NCBI RefSeq assembly: GCF_017968885.1
Contig: NZ_CP072913.1
Location: forward strand, 496,001-560,000
Length of the DNA: 64,000 nt
Reading direction: 5' to 3'
Origin: Pseudomonas sp. Tri1
Lineage (GTDB): Bacteria > Pseudomonadota > Gammaproteobacteria > Pseudomonadales > Pseudomonadaceae
Shown: piece after piece, positions 17,339 through 30,962 of the stretch
Layout: each line of letters begins with the position of its first letter
Position numbering within the stretch: position 1 is the first letter of the stretch
Translations under genes and position numbers: made by a program
Notes under the pieces: model-generated
What the model was told of the DNA's origin: nothing
The model's database searches: none
Seen by the model: the letters and a program-made list of their open reading frames with translations, nothing else

Positions 17339-17362
17339 TGTGGGAGCAAAGCTTGCTCGCGA
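17339..17362. repeat. single REP remnant
   Basis: TGTGGGAGCAAAGCTTGCTCGCGA is a REP arm of the same class as the REPINs in this window, with a two-base insertion (CAAAGC) and no inverted partner nearby. Confidence 0.75.
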
Positions 17363-17518
17363 AGGCGGCCTGACAGCTGGCCAGGCTCTCCCACTCGTAC
17401 TCCAATCCCATTGTGGAGCTTGCACTCAAGGCTGCCATTCATCAGGTGCGCCGCACTGAAAAGGTGTCATGGCCTCAAAAAAGACACGACGTACCTGTTT
17501 GCAACCTCAGGAGGTCCC

Positions 17519-17797
17519 ATGAGCCATCCTCAAGACCCAACCACTCCCCAGGCAGTGGACAACCCCAATGACGACGGCTTCGTCCTCGGCACCGCCGGCC
17601 GCGATGAAGACCCCAACGCCGCCCCGCCCTACGCCATTGATCGTCGCCACGAACGGGATGAGCTGACCCCCGAAGACGCCCGTGGCCTGCCTGGTTATCC
17701 CGAGAAAAAGCCGCCGAGCAAACCGGCTGGCGAAGAGGGGACCGAGACAGAACCGGGCATCGAGACGCCTGAGCAGGGGAACGATAAGGTAGGTTGA
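17519..17797 (+). CDS. small hydrophilic protein of unknown function
   Basis: A 92-residue protein with AGGAGG at the right distance from its ATG. It is rich in Pro, Asp, Glu and Gly (TAGRDEDPNAAPPYAID, then GYPEKKPPSKPAG), has no hydrophobic segment and is probably disordered. Similar short proteins are common in fluorescent pseudomonads but I know of no function. It stands alone between the repeated segment and the toxin-antitoxin pair. Confidence 0.72.
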   Translation: MSHPQDPTTPQAVDNPNDDGFVLGTAGRDEDPNAAPPYAIDRRHERDELTPEDARGLPGYPEKKPPSKPAGEEGTETEPGIETPEQGNDKVG

Positions 17798-17895
17798 GCA
17801 GGGCTCACATCCGCTCACATTTTTTGCCGAAGCCTGAAGCCTTGAGTCACTAGGCTAAAAAAGCACTTGGGCGACCATCTGTCTTATTCGGCTAT

Positions 17896-17910
17896 ATCGC
17901 AATTTGCGAT
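17896..17910. promoter_or_regulatory. upstream palindromic operator of the higBA-like operon
   Basis: ATCGCAA-T-TTGCGAT is a perfect 7-1-7 inverted repeat 53 bases ahead of the toxin start. A degenerate second copy follows at 17937-17951. Such paired palindromes are the usual binding sites of the antitoxin. Confidence 0.7.
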
Positions 17911-17936
17911 GGGCTGGATCTGTGTTTAACTCCTCC

Positions 17937-17951
17937 ATAGCAAAATGCGAT
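17937..17951. promoter_or_regulatory. downstream palindromic operator of the higBA-like operon
   Basis: ATAGCAAAATGCGAT shares 12 of 15 positions with the upstream operator; the two starts are 41 bases apart, about four helical turns, so both sites face the same side of the DNA. It overlaps the region just before the toxin ribosome site (AAGGA at 17952). Confidence 0.6.
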
Positions 17952-17962
17952 AAGGATGTTGC

Positions 17963-18259
17963 ATGCATGTGATTACCGAGAAACGCATTTGGGAGGCCAA
18001 GGAAAAATGGCCTCACTGCGCCAATTCGCTGGATCAATGGTATCGGCTTATCAAACGCAACAGCCCGGCTGACTTCGCTGCGATGAAATCTATTTTTCCC
18101 GCAACCGACAAGGTCGGCCCGCTACATGTGTTCGATATTGGTGGCAATAAGTTGCGACTGATCGCTGTGGTTCGCTACCGACCTCAGCGCTTGTACATCA
18201 AATTCTTGCTGGATCATCAGGAATACGACAGAGGCAAGTGGAAGGAGGAACGGGGATGA
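17963..18259 (+). CDS. higB: HigB-type mRNA interferase toxin
   Basis: A 98-residue basic protein of the HigB_toxin (PF09907) branch of the RelE superfamily: HVITEKRIWEAKEKWP at the start, then FDIGGNKLRLIAVVRY and KFLLDHQEYDRGKWK. These toxins cleave mRNA on the ribosome. The ATG has AAGGA six bases upstream. The toxin gene precedes the antitoxin gene and overlaps it (ATGA), the reversed order typical of hig loci. Confidence 0.88.
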   Translation: MHVITEKRIWEAKEKWPHCANSLDQWYRLIKRNSPADFAAMKSIFPATDKVGPLHVFDIGGNKLRLIAVVRYRPQRLYIKFLLDHQEYDRGKWKEERG

Positions 18260-18657
18260 GTGCACTGATCGAACAAGTCGCCGCCCATTGGGAGTTTGTG
18301 TCGCCCTTGCTGCGCAAACCCAGGAACGAGGAGGACTACGACCGGTTGGTTGCAGCTCTCGATGAGTTGTTGGAGCGGGTTGGCGAAGACGAAGCCCATC
18401 CCCTGATGAGCCTGGTGGACATCATCGGTGAATGGATCGAGGCCTGGGATCATCAACACCGGCCAATGCCCAAGGCCACTGGCGTTGAGGCGCTTCGTTA
18501 TCTGATGCGCGAACACGGTTTGAGCCAGAGCGATTTGCCGGGCATAGGCACCCAGTCGGTGGTATCGGAGATATTGAGCGGCAAGCGCCAGCTCAATTTA
18601 AGGCAGATCCGCTGGTTGGCGGAGCGCTTCGGCGTATCGGTTGAGACCTTTATTTGA
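18256..18657 (+). CDS. higA: HigA-type antitoxin with Xre helix-turn-helix
   Basis: A 133-residue acidic protein. Residues 1 to about 75 are acidic and helical, and the C-terminal Xre-like helix-turn-helix includes LMREHGLSQSDLPGIGTQSVVSEILSGKRQL. It should neutralise HigB and bind the two palindromes upstream. Its ATG follows GGAGGA and overlaps the toxin stop. Confidence 0.9.
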   Translation: MSALIEQVAAHWEFVSPLLRKPRNEEDYDRLVAALDELLERVGEDEAHPLMSLVDIIGEWIEAWDHQHRPMPKATGVEALRYLMREHGLSQSDLPGIGTQSVVSEILSGKRQLNLRQIRWLAERFGVSVETFI

Positions 18658-18680
18658 TGGCTTGGCGCGGCGCACTAACT

Positions 18681-18708
18681 GCGGCGAGGGAGCTTGCTCC
18701 CGCGCCAC
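18681..18708. repeat. single REP of the GGCGAGGG class
   Basis: GCGGCGAGGGAGCTTGCTCCCGCG contains the perfect palindrome GGGAGCTTGCTCCC. It sits between the convergent higA and DUF6124 genes and has no T-run, so it is a REP rather than a terminator. Confidence 0.7.
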
Positions 18709-18719
18709 AGGGGGAGGCG

Positions 18720-19070
18720 CTATGTCGACTGGCGGGGCTCGACGTTGTCCAGTGCGCGGTTCGCCAATAAGCTGCTCAGTTCGATCAACTGCTGAATGCC
18801 CATGGCTACGTGCCGCCTGGAGCCTTTCAGGTCGAAGGCCAGGTCGCTAACCATGGCGTTGGCCGAGGCTAGGTTTTCGCTAAGGTTGGCGAGCAGGGTT
18901 TCGGTGTCGACGCCATTGACGACGGTGAACAGTTGGCTGGGATCAGCCTCGGGTTTGCTGGGTTTGGGGTTGAGGTAGCAGTCGAGGACGCGCTCGGCCG
19001 TTTCGTCGAATTCTTTTGAGTTTGGGTGGGTTGGATCGGTATCTGGCGGGTTGGGGGTTGCTTTGAACAT
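18720..19070 (-). CDS. DUF6124 family protein
   Basis: A 116-residue protein starting MFKATPNPP, a start conserved in a Pseudomonas-specific family (DUF6124) of unknown function. The N-terminus is Pro/Thr-rich and probably disordered; the rest is helical and acidic (VDTETLLANLSENLASANAM, then LIELSSLLANRALDNV). It has no membrane segment and no catalytic motif. The ATG follows GGAG by 7 bases. The leader upstream is long and highly structured (see the RNA feature at 19107-19278), suggesting post-transcriptional control. Confidence 0.8.
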   Translation of the reverse strand: MFKATPNPPDTDPTHPNSKEFDETAERVLDCYLNPKPSKPEADPSQLFTVVNGVDTETLLANLSENLASANAMVSDLAFDLKGSRRHVAMGIQQLIELSSLLANRALDNVEPRQST

Positions 19071-19106
19071 GGTGAATCTCCGTGATTGGTTGAGCCACCA
19101 CGACCT

Positions 19107-19278
19107 ATCGCTAAACAAGTAAAGGTGGCGGCTGTACGCAGGTTAGCGATCCGGGTCACAGAAACCCCGGGTAGACCAGAAGGTCTCCCACGCACAGCCA
19201 CCATTAAGCGAGTTGCAGACGTAAAAGACTGCAATCGAGACTGGGCATTGTTGCGTCTGTGTTGAGTCGGATCGCTAA
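19107..19278 (-). ncRNA. C4-like antisense RNA / structured leader of the DUF6124 gene
   Basis: Read on the minus strand, a 10-bp stem UGGUGGCUGU / ACAGCCGCCA encloses two hairpins, GGGAGACC-UUCU-GGUCUACCC (19189-19169) and CCGGG...CCCGG, followed by AUCGCUAA (a', 19150-19143) and GCCACC (b', 19129-19124). Downstream, just before the ribosome site, UUAGCGAU (a, 19114-19107) and GGUGGC (b, 19099-19094) are complementary in the same order. This a'-b'-a-b layout is that of the phage P1/P7 C4 antisense RNA. A third element, TTAGCGATCCG at 19278-19268, is perfectly complementary over 11 bases to a' and its flank (19153-19143). Family assignment is from memory; the pairings are read from the sequence. 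Confidence 0.55.
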
Positions 19279-19498
19279 ACCCGATCGCTGATTTTCAGCG
19301 ACCAGGAAACGATAAAGCCCGACCCCAAGGCGCACAAACCGGCGGATTCTGGCGCAGTTGTAGGTAACGGCGCAAGGCGGCGTAGCCTGGTCCTGAATGG
19401 TCCTACATCGGAATAAACACGCTGACTGTTACAGGGAGTGGATTGGCTTGATGTTCAAGCGTTGGACTGAGAAGTCTGTGGTGAATTGAAGATCGCCA

Positions 19499-19589
19499 TC
19501 GCGAGCAAGCTCGCTCCCACATTGGGGAACTGTGTGGCCGCGATATTTGCGACAACACCCAATCCCTGTGGGAGCGAGCTTGCTCGCGA
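19499..19589. repeat. REPIN (opposite arm orientation)
   Basis: TCGCGAGCAAGCTCGCTCCCACA at 19499-19521 faces its inverted copy at 19567-19589, with a spacer unlike that of the trxC copies. It lies downstream of selO and upstream of the DUF6124 leader. Confidence 0.88.
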
Positions 19590-19616
19590 TGACTGTCGTT
19601 CAGGCAAACCTGAACG

Positions 19617-24481
<4,865 letters not shown>

Positions 24482-24515
24482 AGAGACCGGTCAAGCAAGT
24501 GAGAGTGGGAGCAGT

Positions 24516-26258
24516 TTAGAGGAACAAGCCGGGACCCGGGCGACTTCCTTCGGGGAATCTGACGCCCACTTTGCCGATCTTGTTCCCGTCCATGACCGCG
24601 ACGGTCCACAGGGTGTTGTTCCATTCCACCTGGTCACCGACTACCGGTGCGCCACCGACTTTCTGGGCGATGAAGCGGCCCAGGGACATGTCGGGATCGA
24701 TACCGTCCAGTTGCAGCCCGTACAGCGCCGCAACCGCGGCCAGCTGGGCATCTCCTTCGAGTACGAAGTCGCCGAAGAAGCGCAGATCCAGGCCCCGTTG
24801 CGGCGCTTGGCTGAACAGTTTTCCCAGGGCCGGTAAATCGTGTTCATGGCCGATAACACACAGCAAATCATCGACTTCCAGCACGGTACTACCCGACGGA
24901 TGGAGCAATTGCTGGCCACGAAACAGCGCCGCGATGCGCGTGCCGTCGGGCATTTTCAGGTCTCGCAAGGGCGAGCCGATGCACCATTTTTCCGCACCGA
25001 GGCGATAGATGAACAGCTCCCACTCACTGGTGACGTGGACTTCCAGCGCGGCCCGGGAAATCGGCAGGGGCTCGGGCGGGACGGTCACGTGCAGCAACTT
25101 GGCGACCCATGGCAGGCTTGTGCCCTGCACCAGCAGCGAAACCAGCACGATAAAGAACGCCAGGTTGAAATAGAGCTGGGCATGGGGCAGGCCGGCCATC
25201 AACGGGAACACCGCCAGGATGATCGGTACAGCGCCGCGCAGGCCGACCCAGGAAATGAACGCCTTTTCGCGACCGTGGAAAGCCTTGAACGGCAACAGGC
25301 CGACCATGACCGACAGCGGGCGGGCAAACAGAATCATCCACAATGCCAGGCCCAGGGCGGGCAGGGCGATGGGCAGCAGGTCATGGGGCGTGACCAGCAG
25401 CCCCAGCACCAGGAACATGCCGATCTGCGCCAGCCAGGCCATGCCGTCGAGCATGTGCAGGATGCCGTGGCGGCTGCGCACCGGACGGTTGCCGATCACC
25501 AGGCCGCACAGGTACACCGCGAGGAAGCCGCTGCCGTGCAGGGCGTTGGTCAAGGCGAACACGGCCAGGCCGCCGCTGATGACGAGGATCGGGTACAGGC
25601 CGTTGGCCAGGTTGATGCGATTGACCAGTTGCAGCATCAGCCAGCCACCGCCCAGGCCGATCACCGCGCCGATGCCGAACTCGCGCACCAGATGGCCCAG
25701 CAGGCTCCAGTGCAGGCCGGTTTCGCCACTGGCGAGCATGCCGATCAGGGTCACGGTGAGGAACACCGCCATGGGGTCGTTGCTGCCGGACTCGATCTCG
25801 AGAGTGGCGCTGACCCGTTCATTCAAGCCCTTGCCGCCCAGCAGCGAGAACACTGCCGCGGCATCGGTCGAGCCGACGATCGCGCCGATCAGCAGGCCCT
25901 GGATCAGGTTCAGGTTGAACAGCCATGCCGCCGCCAATCCGGTCAGCCCGGTGGTGATCAATACCCCGATCGTGGCCAGCGACAGCGCCGGCCACAAGGC
26001 CACGCGAAAACTCGAGACCCGCGTGCGCAAGCCGCCGTCCAGCAGGATGACCGCCAGTGCAAGGTTGCCCACCAGGTAAGCCGTGGCGTAGTTATCGAAA
26101 AGAATACCGGCGCCGTCGACACCGGCCACCATGCCCACGGCCAGGATAATCACCAGAATCGGGATGCCCAGGCGGGACGAAAGAGAACTGACCAGAATGC
26201 TCGCACCTACCAGCAACGCGCCGATCAAGAACAGGCTGTTGATGGTCGTTGCAGTCAA
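24516..26258 (-). CDS. nhaP2: K+/H+ (CPA1) antiporter, NhaP2/CvrA type
   Basis: A 580-residue antiporter. Twelve or so membrane helices (residues 1-390) include [11 protein letters not shown] and [15 protein letters not shown], with the ion-binding Asp pair of CPA1 proteins. A cytoplasmic part follows with an RCK_C domain ([19 protein letters not shown]) and a C-terminal CorC/HlyC-type domain. The start chosen is TTG at 26258 (product begins TATTINSLF after Met), with GGAG eight bases upstream; an ATG at 26303 is in frame but has no ribosome site. It probably exports K+ during low osmolarity and controls cell volume, as for NhaP2 of Vibrio. Confidence 0.9.
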   Translation of the reverse strand: MTATTINSLFLIGALLVGASILVSSLSSRLGIPILVIILAVGMVAGVDGAGILFDNYATAYLVGNLALAVILLDGGLRTRVSSFRVALWPALSLATIGVLITTGLTGLAAAWLFNLNLIQGLLIGAIVGSTDAAAVFSLLGGKGLNERVSATLEIESGSNDPMAVFLTVTLIGMLASGETGLHWSLLGHLVREFGIGAVIGLGGGWLMLQLVNRINLANGLYPILVISGGLAVFALTNALHGSGFLAVYLCGLVIGNRPVRSRHGILHMLDGMAWLAQIGMFLVLGLLVTPHDLLPIALPALGLALWMILFARPLSVMVGLLPFKAFHGREKAFISWVGLRGAVPIILAVFPLMAGLPHAQLYFNLAFFIVLVSLLVQGTSLPWVAKLLHVTVPPEPLPISRAALEVHVTSEWELFIYRLGAEKWCIGSPLRDLKMPDGTRIAALFRGQQLLHPSGSTVLEVDDLLCVIGHEHDLPALGKLFSQAPQRGLDLRFFGDFVLEGDAQLAAVAALYGLQLDGIDPDMSLGRFIAQKVGGAPVVGDQVEWNNTLWTVAVMDGNKIGKVGVRFPEGSRPGPGLFL

Positions 26259-26375
26259 AGGCGTTACTCCGGGAAAACTGAAGGGCGGGCACAGACTGAC
26301 CATGCAGTCTGCGTGCCAGCGATTCTAACCTGTTGAAATGTGATGCTGTCAAAAAAGGTTGGGAGAGTGGGTAGC

Positions 26376-26407
26376 TGATCGTTCCACGCAGAGCGTGGGA
26401 ACGATCA
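26376..26407. repeat. GATCGTTCC hairpin repeat
   Basis: TGATCGTTCC ... GGAACGATCA forms a 10-bp stem extended by ACGC/GCGT around a short loop. It lies in the 164-base gap between the antiporter start and the chemoreceptor stop. A larger relative with GATCG ends is at 62946-63059. It could act as a weak transcription barrier. Confidence 0.6.
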
Positions 26408-26422
26408 GATCAGAGATGGGGC

Positions 26423-28048
26423 TTAAAGGCTGAACCGCCCAACCATGCTGTTCAGGTCCACAGCCAGGCGCGACAGTTCGGCGCTGGCGGCGCTGGTCTG
26501 GTTGGCACCGGTGGCCGATTGCACTGAAAGGTCGCGGATGTTCACCAGGTTGCGGTCCACTTCACGGGCTACCTGGGCTTGTTCTTCGGCGGCGCTGGCG
26601 ATCACCAGGTTGCGCTCGTTGATCTCGACGATGGCGCTGTTGATCGTGTCCAGGGACATACCTGCACCGCGAGCGATATTCAGGGTCGACTCGGCACGTT
26701 CGGTGCTGTTGCGCATCGAATCCACGGCGTGTTCGGTGCCGCTCTGGATGCTGCCGATCATGCGCTCGATCTCGCTGGTCGACTGCTGGGTGCGGTGAGC
26801 CAGGGCGCGTACTTCGTCCGCCACCACGGCAAAACCGCGACCGGCTTCACCAGCACGGGCCGCTTCGATGGCGGCGTTCAGCGCCAGCAGGTTGGTCTGG
26901 TCGGCGAGGCCGCGAATCACGTCCAGCACCTTGCCAATGTCACGGGACTCATCGGCCAGGTTGCCGATCAATGCTGCGGTGCTTTGCACGTCGGCGCTCA
27001 TGCGTTCGATGGCGCTGACGGTTTCCTGCACCAAATCACGACCGTCACCAGCGGAAGTGGTGGCGTTTTTCGACGCTTCGGAGGTGCTGACCGCATTGCG
27101 CGCCACTTCTTCCACGGCGCTGGTCATTTCGTTGACTGCGGTGGCGGCCTGTTCGATTTCGTTGTTCTGCTGGGTCAGGCCGCGGGCGCTTTCATCGGTG
27201 ACACTGTTGAGTTCTTCGGCGGCGGAAGCCAGTTGAGTGGCTGAACCGGAGATCCGCTGCAGGGTGTCGCGCAGTTTTTCCTGCATGGTCGACATTGCCC
27301 GCAGCAGGCGACCAGCCTCGTCGCTGCCGTCGACGGTAATCGGCCGGGTCAGGTTGCCCTTGGCGATTTCCTCGGCGGCGTCCAGGGCGTTGGCAATCGG
27401 TTTGGTAATGCTGTTGGTCAGCAGCCAGGCGAACAGCAGGGTCAGGCCGGTGGCGATGACCAGCAGCGCGACGACCAGATTGAACGCTTTCGAATATTGT
27501 TGCTCCGCGTTCTGGTTGAAAGCCTCGGCTTGGCGGTTATTGATGTCCAACAGGCGGCCAAGGACTGCGTTGACGGCTTCGGAGTTGCTCAGCAGTTCGG
27601 TGTTGAGCAATGCCCGCAGTTCCTCGATCTGATTACCGCGCGACAGGGTTTTCATCCGCTCTTCGAGCTGACGGTACTGACCCAGCAGTTGCACATATTG
27701 ATCGTAGGCGGCCCGTTCTTCCGGGGCGCTGATGAGTTTTTCGTAGGCCGTCTGGGCGGCGCGGATCTGTTGGTTGCGTTGCTCGAACAGCTCATAGGTT
27801 TTCTGCTGGATGTCCGGTTCGCGGTTGGTCAGCAAACGATAGGACAGCACCCGCAGGCGCAGAGTGAGCTGGGTGAATTCATCCAGGGCCTTGATGCTGG
27901 GCACGCTGTTCTCGGCGATGTTTTGGCCGGACGATCGAATGTTGCTCATCTGGGTCAGGGCAAACACCCCCAGGGCCAGCATCAGGGCGCCGATCAGGGC
28001 AAACCCGAGGAACGCCCGCGGCGCGATATTCATATTACGTAGAGACAT
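26423..28048 (-). CDS. methyl-accepting chemotaxis protein
   Basis: A 541-residue chemoreceptor. Membrane helix 1 is at about residues 13-33, a periplasmic four-helix-bundle ligand domain spans 34-190, and helix 2 ([23 protein letters not shown]) leads into HAMP. The signalling tip hairpin is [21 protein letters not shown] near residue 385. Methylation-site glutamines/glutamates appear in the flanking helices. The ligand cannot be told from sequence. An internal ATG five codons in is an alternative start. Confidence 0.93.
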   Translation of the reverse strand: MSLRNMNIAPRAFLGFALIGALMLALGVFALTQMSNIRSSGQNIAENSVPSIKALDEFTQLTLRLRVLSYRLLTNREPDIQQKTYELFEQRNQQIRAAQTAYEKLISAPEERAAYDQYVQLLGQYRQLEERMKTLSRGNQIEELRALLNTELLSNSEAVNAVLGRLLDINNRQAEAFNQNAEQQYSKAFNLVVALLVIATGLTLLFAWLLTNSITKPIANALDAAEEIAKGNLTRPITVDGSDEAGRLLRAMSTMQEKLRDTLQRISGSATQLASAAEELNSVTDESARGLTQQNNEIEQAATAVNEMTSAVEEVARNAVSTSEASKNATTSAGDGRDLVQETVSAIERMSADVQSTAALIGNLADESRDIGKVLDVIRGLADQTNLLALNAAIEAARAGEAGRGFAVVADEVRALAHRTQQSTSEIERMIGSIQSGTEHAVDSMRNSTERAESTLNIARGAGMSLDTINSAIVEINERNLVIASAAEEQAQVAREVDRNLVNIRDLSVQSATGANQTSAASAELSRLAVDLNSMVGRFSL

Positions 28049-28306
28049 GGAAAGTACCGGGAAGAGACGCGTCCGTGCTGGGCTTGACTACTGTTCCCTG
28101 ACTTATCGGTCATACGACTAAAGTCTTGAGGGCACCCTGTGCTTTTGTCACTGAGCAAAGACCGCGGTGCGACGAAGGGTCGGAACCAGATTCCCCATAC
28201 GCAGTCTCTAAAACTCGCCGCAAAAGCACTGCCGCCCGGTAAAGCGTGGTATTGGCAGTGACTTTTCTTTATCGTACGCGCCCCTTGAAAAAGCCTGGAA
28301 ATCAAT

Positions 28307-28537
28307 ATGTTGGAAGCATCCCTCAGCCAGCTGGAGCAACTGGTCAACGACCTGGTGCAACAGAACCGTCATCTCACTGGCCAGAACGAAACCCTGAGCG
28401 CGGAACTTGCCAGGGCCAAGGATGAAAACGAAAGCCTGCAACTGAGCCTGATGGAGCAGGAAGAACTGCACGGCGCCACCGCCGCCCGTATCCAGGCCCT
28501 GATCGAGCGCGCCAGCACCGGTCCTGTCAGCGCATGA
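28307..28537 (+). CDS. TIGR02449-family small coiled-coil protein
   Basis: A 76-residue protein that is almost wholly a coiled coil (LEASLSQLEQLVNDLVQQNRHL, then ENESLQLSLMEQEEL). It matches TIGR02449, a gammaproteobacterial family encoded directly upstream of zapA. Role unknown, presumably in division through the linked ZapA. Its stop overlaps the zapA start (ATGA). Confidence 0.85.
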   Translation: MLEASLSQLEQLVNDLVQQNRHLTGQNETLSAELARAKDENESLQLSLMEQEELHGATAARIQALIERASTGPVSA

Positions 28538-28836
28538 AGCACGGTGCTGATGGGGTGACAGTCATCTCGATCCTGGGAGAGGACTATTCAATCAAGGCAC
28601 CGGCCGGGCAGGAACAGGCCCTGCTGGACGCCGCATCGATGCTCAAGGCCGCCCTGGCCGACACCAAGAGGAAATACCCGACGCTGATCGGTGATCGCCT
28701 GCTGGTACTGGCAGCGATGAACCTGTGCTCGCAACAGATCGAAATGCAAAAGGTTCATCAAGCGGAACTCGACCGTTATCAAGAGCAAGTCAGCGCCACG
28801 GTCGAGGTGATTTCCAAGACGATCCAGCAGGCCTGA
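28534..28836 (+). CDS. zapA: cell division protein ZapA
   Basis: A 100-residue FtsZ-binding protein. The N-terminal globular part includes VTVISILGEDYSIKAP, then a long C-terminal coiled coil from about residue 60. ZapA cross-links FtsZ filaments at mid-cell. It is coupled to the TIGR02449 gene. In other pseudomonads zapA is followed by the 6S RNA gene; here REP elements follow directly and I could not recognise 6S RNA. Confidence 0.92.
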   Translation: MKHGADGVTVISILGEDYSIKAPAGQEQALLDAASMLKAALADTKRKYPTLIGDRLLVLAAMNLCSQQIEMQKVHQAELDRYQEQVSATVEVISKTIQQA

Positions 28837-28867
28837 AACCGTTAGCGAATGTTGACTGTGTGGCTTA

Positions 28868-28956
28868 TGTGGGAGCGAGCCTGCTCGCGATGGCGTCAGC
28901 ACGGCTACCTGTGTGTTGGCTGAAACACCGCTATCGCGAGCAAGCTCGCTCCCACA
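28868..28956. repeat. REPIN downstream of zapA
   Basis: TGTGGGAGCGAGCCTGCTCGCGA at 28868-28890 and its inverted partner ending at 28956. The total length is 89 bases, like the trxC copies, but the spacer differs. Confidence 0.88.
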
Positions 28957-29001
28957 GTGGATCGGTGGTGAACGCAGGTTTTGTGTTCACCGGGAATCCC
29001 C

Positions 29002-29024
29002 TGTGGGAGCGAGCAAGCTCGCGA
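29002..29024. repeat. single REP
   Basis: TGTGGGAGCGAGCAAGCTCGCGA, a REP arm with the central GCAAGC variant, 45 bases after the preceding REPIN and just before the stop of the acyl-CoA dehydrogenase gene. Confidence 0.8.
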
Positions 29025-29054
29025 TTGGGTTGCAGCCGCGCCACCAAAGCTGGA

Positions 29055-30857
29055 TCAGAACCACTCATCCCGCATCCCGAGGCACGTATCATCCCGCGCC
29101 TCAAGCAGGTCCAACTCATGGTGGCAACCCGGTACTTCCCAGGTCAGGAAGTAGCGCGCCGCTTGCAGCTTGCCTTTATAGAAGTCGCTGTCCGCCGCAT
29201 TCCCCTTGGCCAAGCCTTCCTCGGCGCGAATCGCCTGTTCCAGCCAGCGCCAGCCAATCACCATGTGCCCAAACACCTTCAAGTACAGCGCCGAGTTGGC
29301 GAGGCTGCTGTTGACCTTGCCCTGGCCCAGGTCCGTCAGCAGGCCGAGGGTGACCGTTTGCAGGCGCGCTACCAGGGCTTCCAGCGGCTGGCGCAACGAC
29401 GTCAGTGATTCATGGGCCTGGGCGCGTTCGCTGGTGTCGGCCACCAGGCGGATCAGTTGCTTGAGCCCGGCGCCGCCGTTTTGTGCCAGTTTGCGCCCTA
29501 GCAGGTCCAGGGACTGGATGCCGTGGGTGCCTTCGTGGATCGGGTTCAGGCGGTTGTCGCGGTAATACTGCTCCACCGGGTATTCGCGGGTGTAGCCGTG
29601 GCCGCCGAGAATCTGGATCGCCAGCTCGTTGGCCTTCAGGCAGAACTCCGAGGGCCAGGATTTGACGATGGGGGTCAGCAAGTCCAGCAGCTCATGGGCG
29701 CGCCGGCGCTCGACTTCGCTCTCAAGGGTGGTGGTGTCGTCGAACAGTCGCGCGGCGTACAGGCCCAGGTCAAACGAACCCTCGACGTAGGCCTTCTGGG
29801 TCAGCAGCATGCGGCGTACGTCGGCGTGCTGGATGATCGCCACGGGGGCAGTGGTCGGGTCCTTACTGTCGGGCACCCGTCCTTGGGGACGCTCGCGGGC
29901 GTATTCCAGGGAATACAGGTAGCCGGCGTAACCCAGCATTACCGCGCCCATGCCGACACCGATCCGTGCCTCGTTCATCATCTGGAACATGTAGCTCAGG
30001 CCGTGGTGCGGTTTTCCTACCAGGTAACCGACGCATTCGCCGTTGTCACCGAAATTCAGCGCCGTGGAGGTGGTGCCGCGCCAGCCCATCTTGTGGAACA
30101 ACCCGGCCAATAGCACATCGTTGCGTTGGCCGAGGCTGCCGTCGTCATTGACCAGGAACTTGGGCACGATAAACAGCGAAATACCCTTAACGCCAGGCGG
30201 CGCGTCCGGCAGTTTCGCCAGGACCATGTGCACGATATTTTCCGACAACGGATGATCGCCGCCAGAGATGAAGATCTTGTTGCCTTTGAGCCGATAGCTG
30301 CCGTCAGGCGCCGGCTCTGCACGGGTGCGAATATCCGACAGCGAAGAGCCCGCGTGAGGCTCGGTCAGGGCCATGGTGCCGAAGAAACGCCCGTCGATCA
30401 TCGGTTGCAGGAAGCGTTGCTTCTGTTCCTCGCTGCCGAAGCTTTCGATCAGGTTCGCCGCGCCCATGGTCAGGAACGGGTAAGAGGTGGAAGCGGCGTT
30501 GGCCGCCTGGAAATGCGCGAAGCAGGCCTGGGACAGCAACGTCGGCAGTTGCATGCCGCCGGCGTCGAAGCTGCGCGCGGCGTTGAGAAAACCGGCCTCG
30601 AGGAAAGCATCCACTGCCGGCTTCACTTCTGGAATCAGAATCGCCTGGCCGTTCTCGTAGCGCGGTTCGTTTTCATCGTTCTTACGGTTGTGCGGGGCGA
30701 AAAATTTCTCGGCGATGCTGCGGGCCGTGCCGAGGGCCGCGTCGAAGGTTTCGCGATTGTGTTCGGCAAACCGCTCGCGCTGGGTCAGGCCCTCGGCATC
30801 AAGGACTTCATACAGCTCGAAAGCCAGATTGCGGGAACTGAGCAACGTCTCGGACAT
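29055..30857 (-). CDS. acyl-CoA dehydrogenase, 600-residue type
   Basis: A 600-residue FAD enzyme of the long acyl-CoA dehydrogenase subgroup with a C-terminal extension. FAD-binding blocks are GTMALTEPHAGSSLSDIRT and KIFISGGDHPLSENIVHMV, and the catalytic glutamate is in NPIHEGTHGIQSLDLLGRK. It introduces the 2,3-double bond into acyl-CoA; chain length is not readable, although I recall the syntenic PA5020 gene as an acyl-CoA dehydrogenase. The gene stands alone between REP elements. Confidence 0.93.
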   Translation of the reverse strand: MSETLLSSRNLAFELYEVLDAEGLTQRERFAEHNRETFDAALGTARSIAEKFFAPHNRKNDENEPRYENGQAILIPEVKPAVDAFLEAGFLNAARSFDAGGMQLPTLLSQACFAHFQAANAASTSYPFLTMGAANLIESFGSEEQKQRFLQPMIDGRFFGTMALTEPHAGSSLSDIRTRAEPAPDGSYRLKGNKIFISGGDHPLSENIVHMVLAKLPDAPPGVKGISLFIVPKFLVNDDGSLGQRNDVLLAGLFHKMGWRGTTSTALNFGDNGECVGYLVGKPHHGLSYMFQMMNEARIGVGMGAVMLGYAGYLYSLEYARERPQGRVPDSKDPTTAPVAIIQHADVRRMLLTQKAYVEGSFDLGLYAARLFDDTTTLESEVERRRAHELLDLLTPIVKSWPSEFCLKANELAIQILGGHGYTREYPVEQYYRDNRLNPIHEGTHGIQSLDLLGRKLAQNGGAGLKQLIRLVADTSERAQAHESLTSLRQPLEALVARLQTVTLGLLTDLGQGKVNSSLANSALYLKVFGHMVIGWRWLEQAIRAEEGLAKGNAADSDFYKGKLQAARYFLTWEVPGCHHELDLLEARDDTCLGMRDEWF

Positions 30858-30962
30858 GGCGGCCTACCTTTTTTTGGAATGGGCCGAGTCTAGGCGTGGG
30901 AATAGAGGCTGAACAGGATGATTGATTTGGGTGATGGAGGAGTGAGGGCGCTGCTAATCGAA

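Larger units (their letters stand above)
19071..19616. other. long intergenic region upstream of DUF6124 gene
   Basis: 546 bases. Its first half (19071-19310) is the structured leader RNA with an additional hairpin TCGCTGA-TTT-TCAGCGA at about 19284-19300. A possible minus-strand promoter lies near 19313-19351 (TTGTGC, 16 bases, TTTATC). The remainder holds a REPIN at 19499-19589. No open frame here looks coding. Confidence 0.5.

Noticed and set aside
18869..19234. Possible Ash-like protein (MVAVRGRPSGLPG region) overlapping the DUF6124 leader
   Set aside because: The conservation I recall is explained by the structured RNA; there is no good ribosome site and the frame continues into the DUF6124 gene in a different phase.
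28837..29054. Possible 6S RNA after zapA
   Set aside because: The stretch is made of REP elements and does not show the long bulged duplex expected of 6S RNA.
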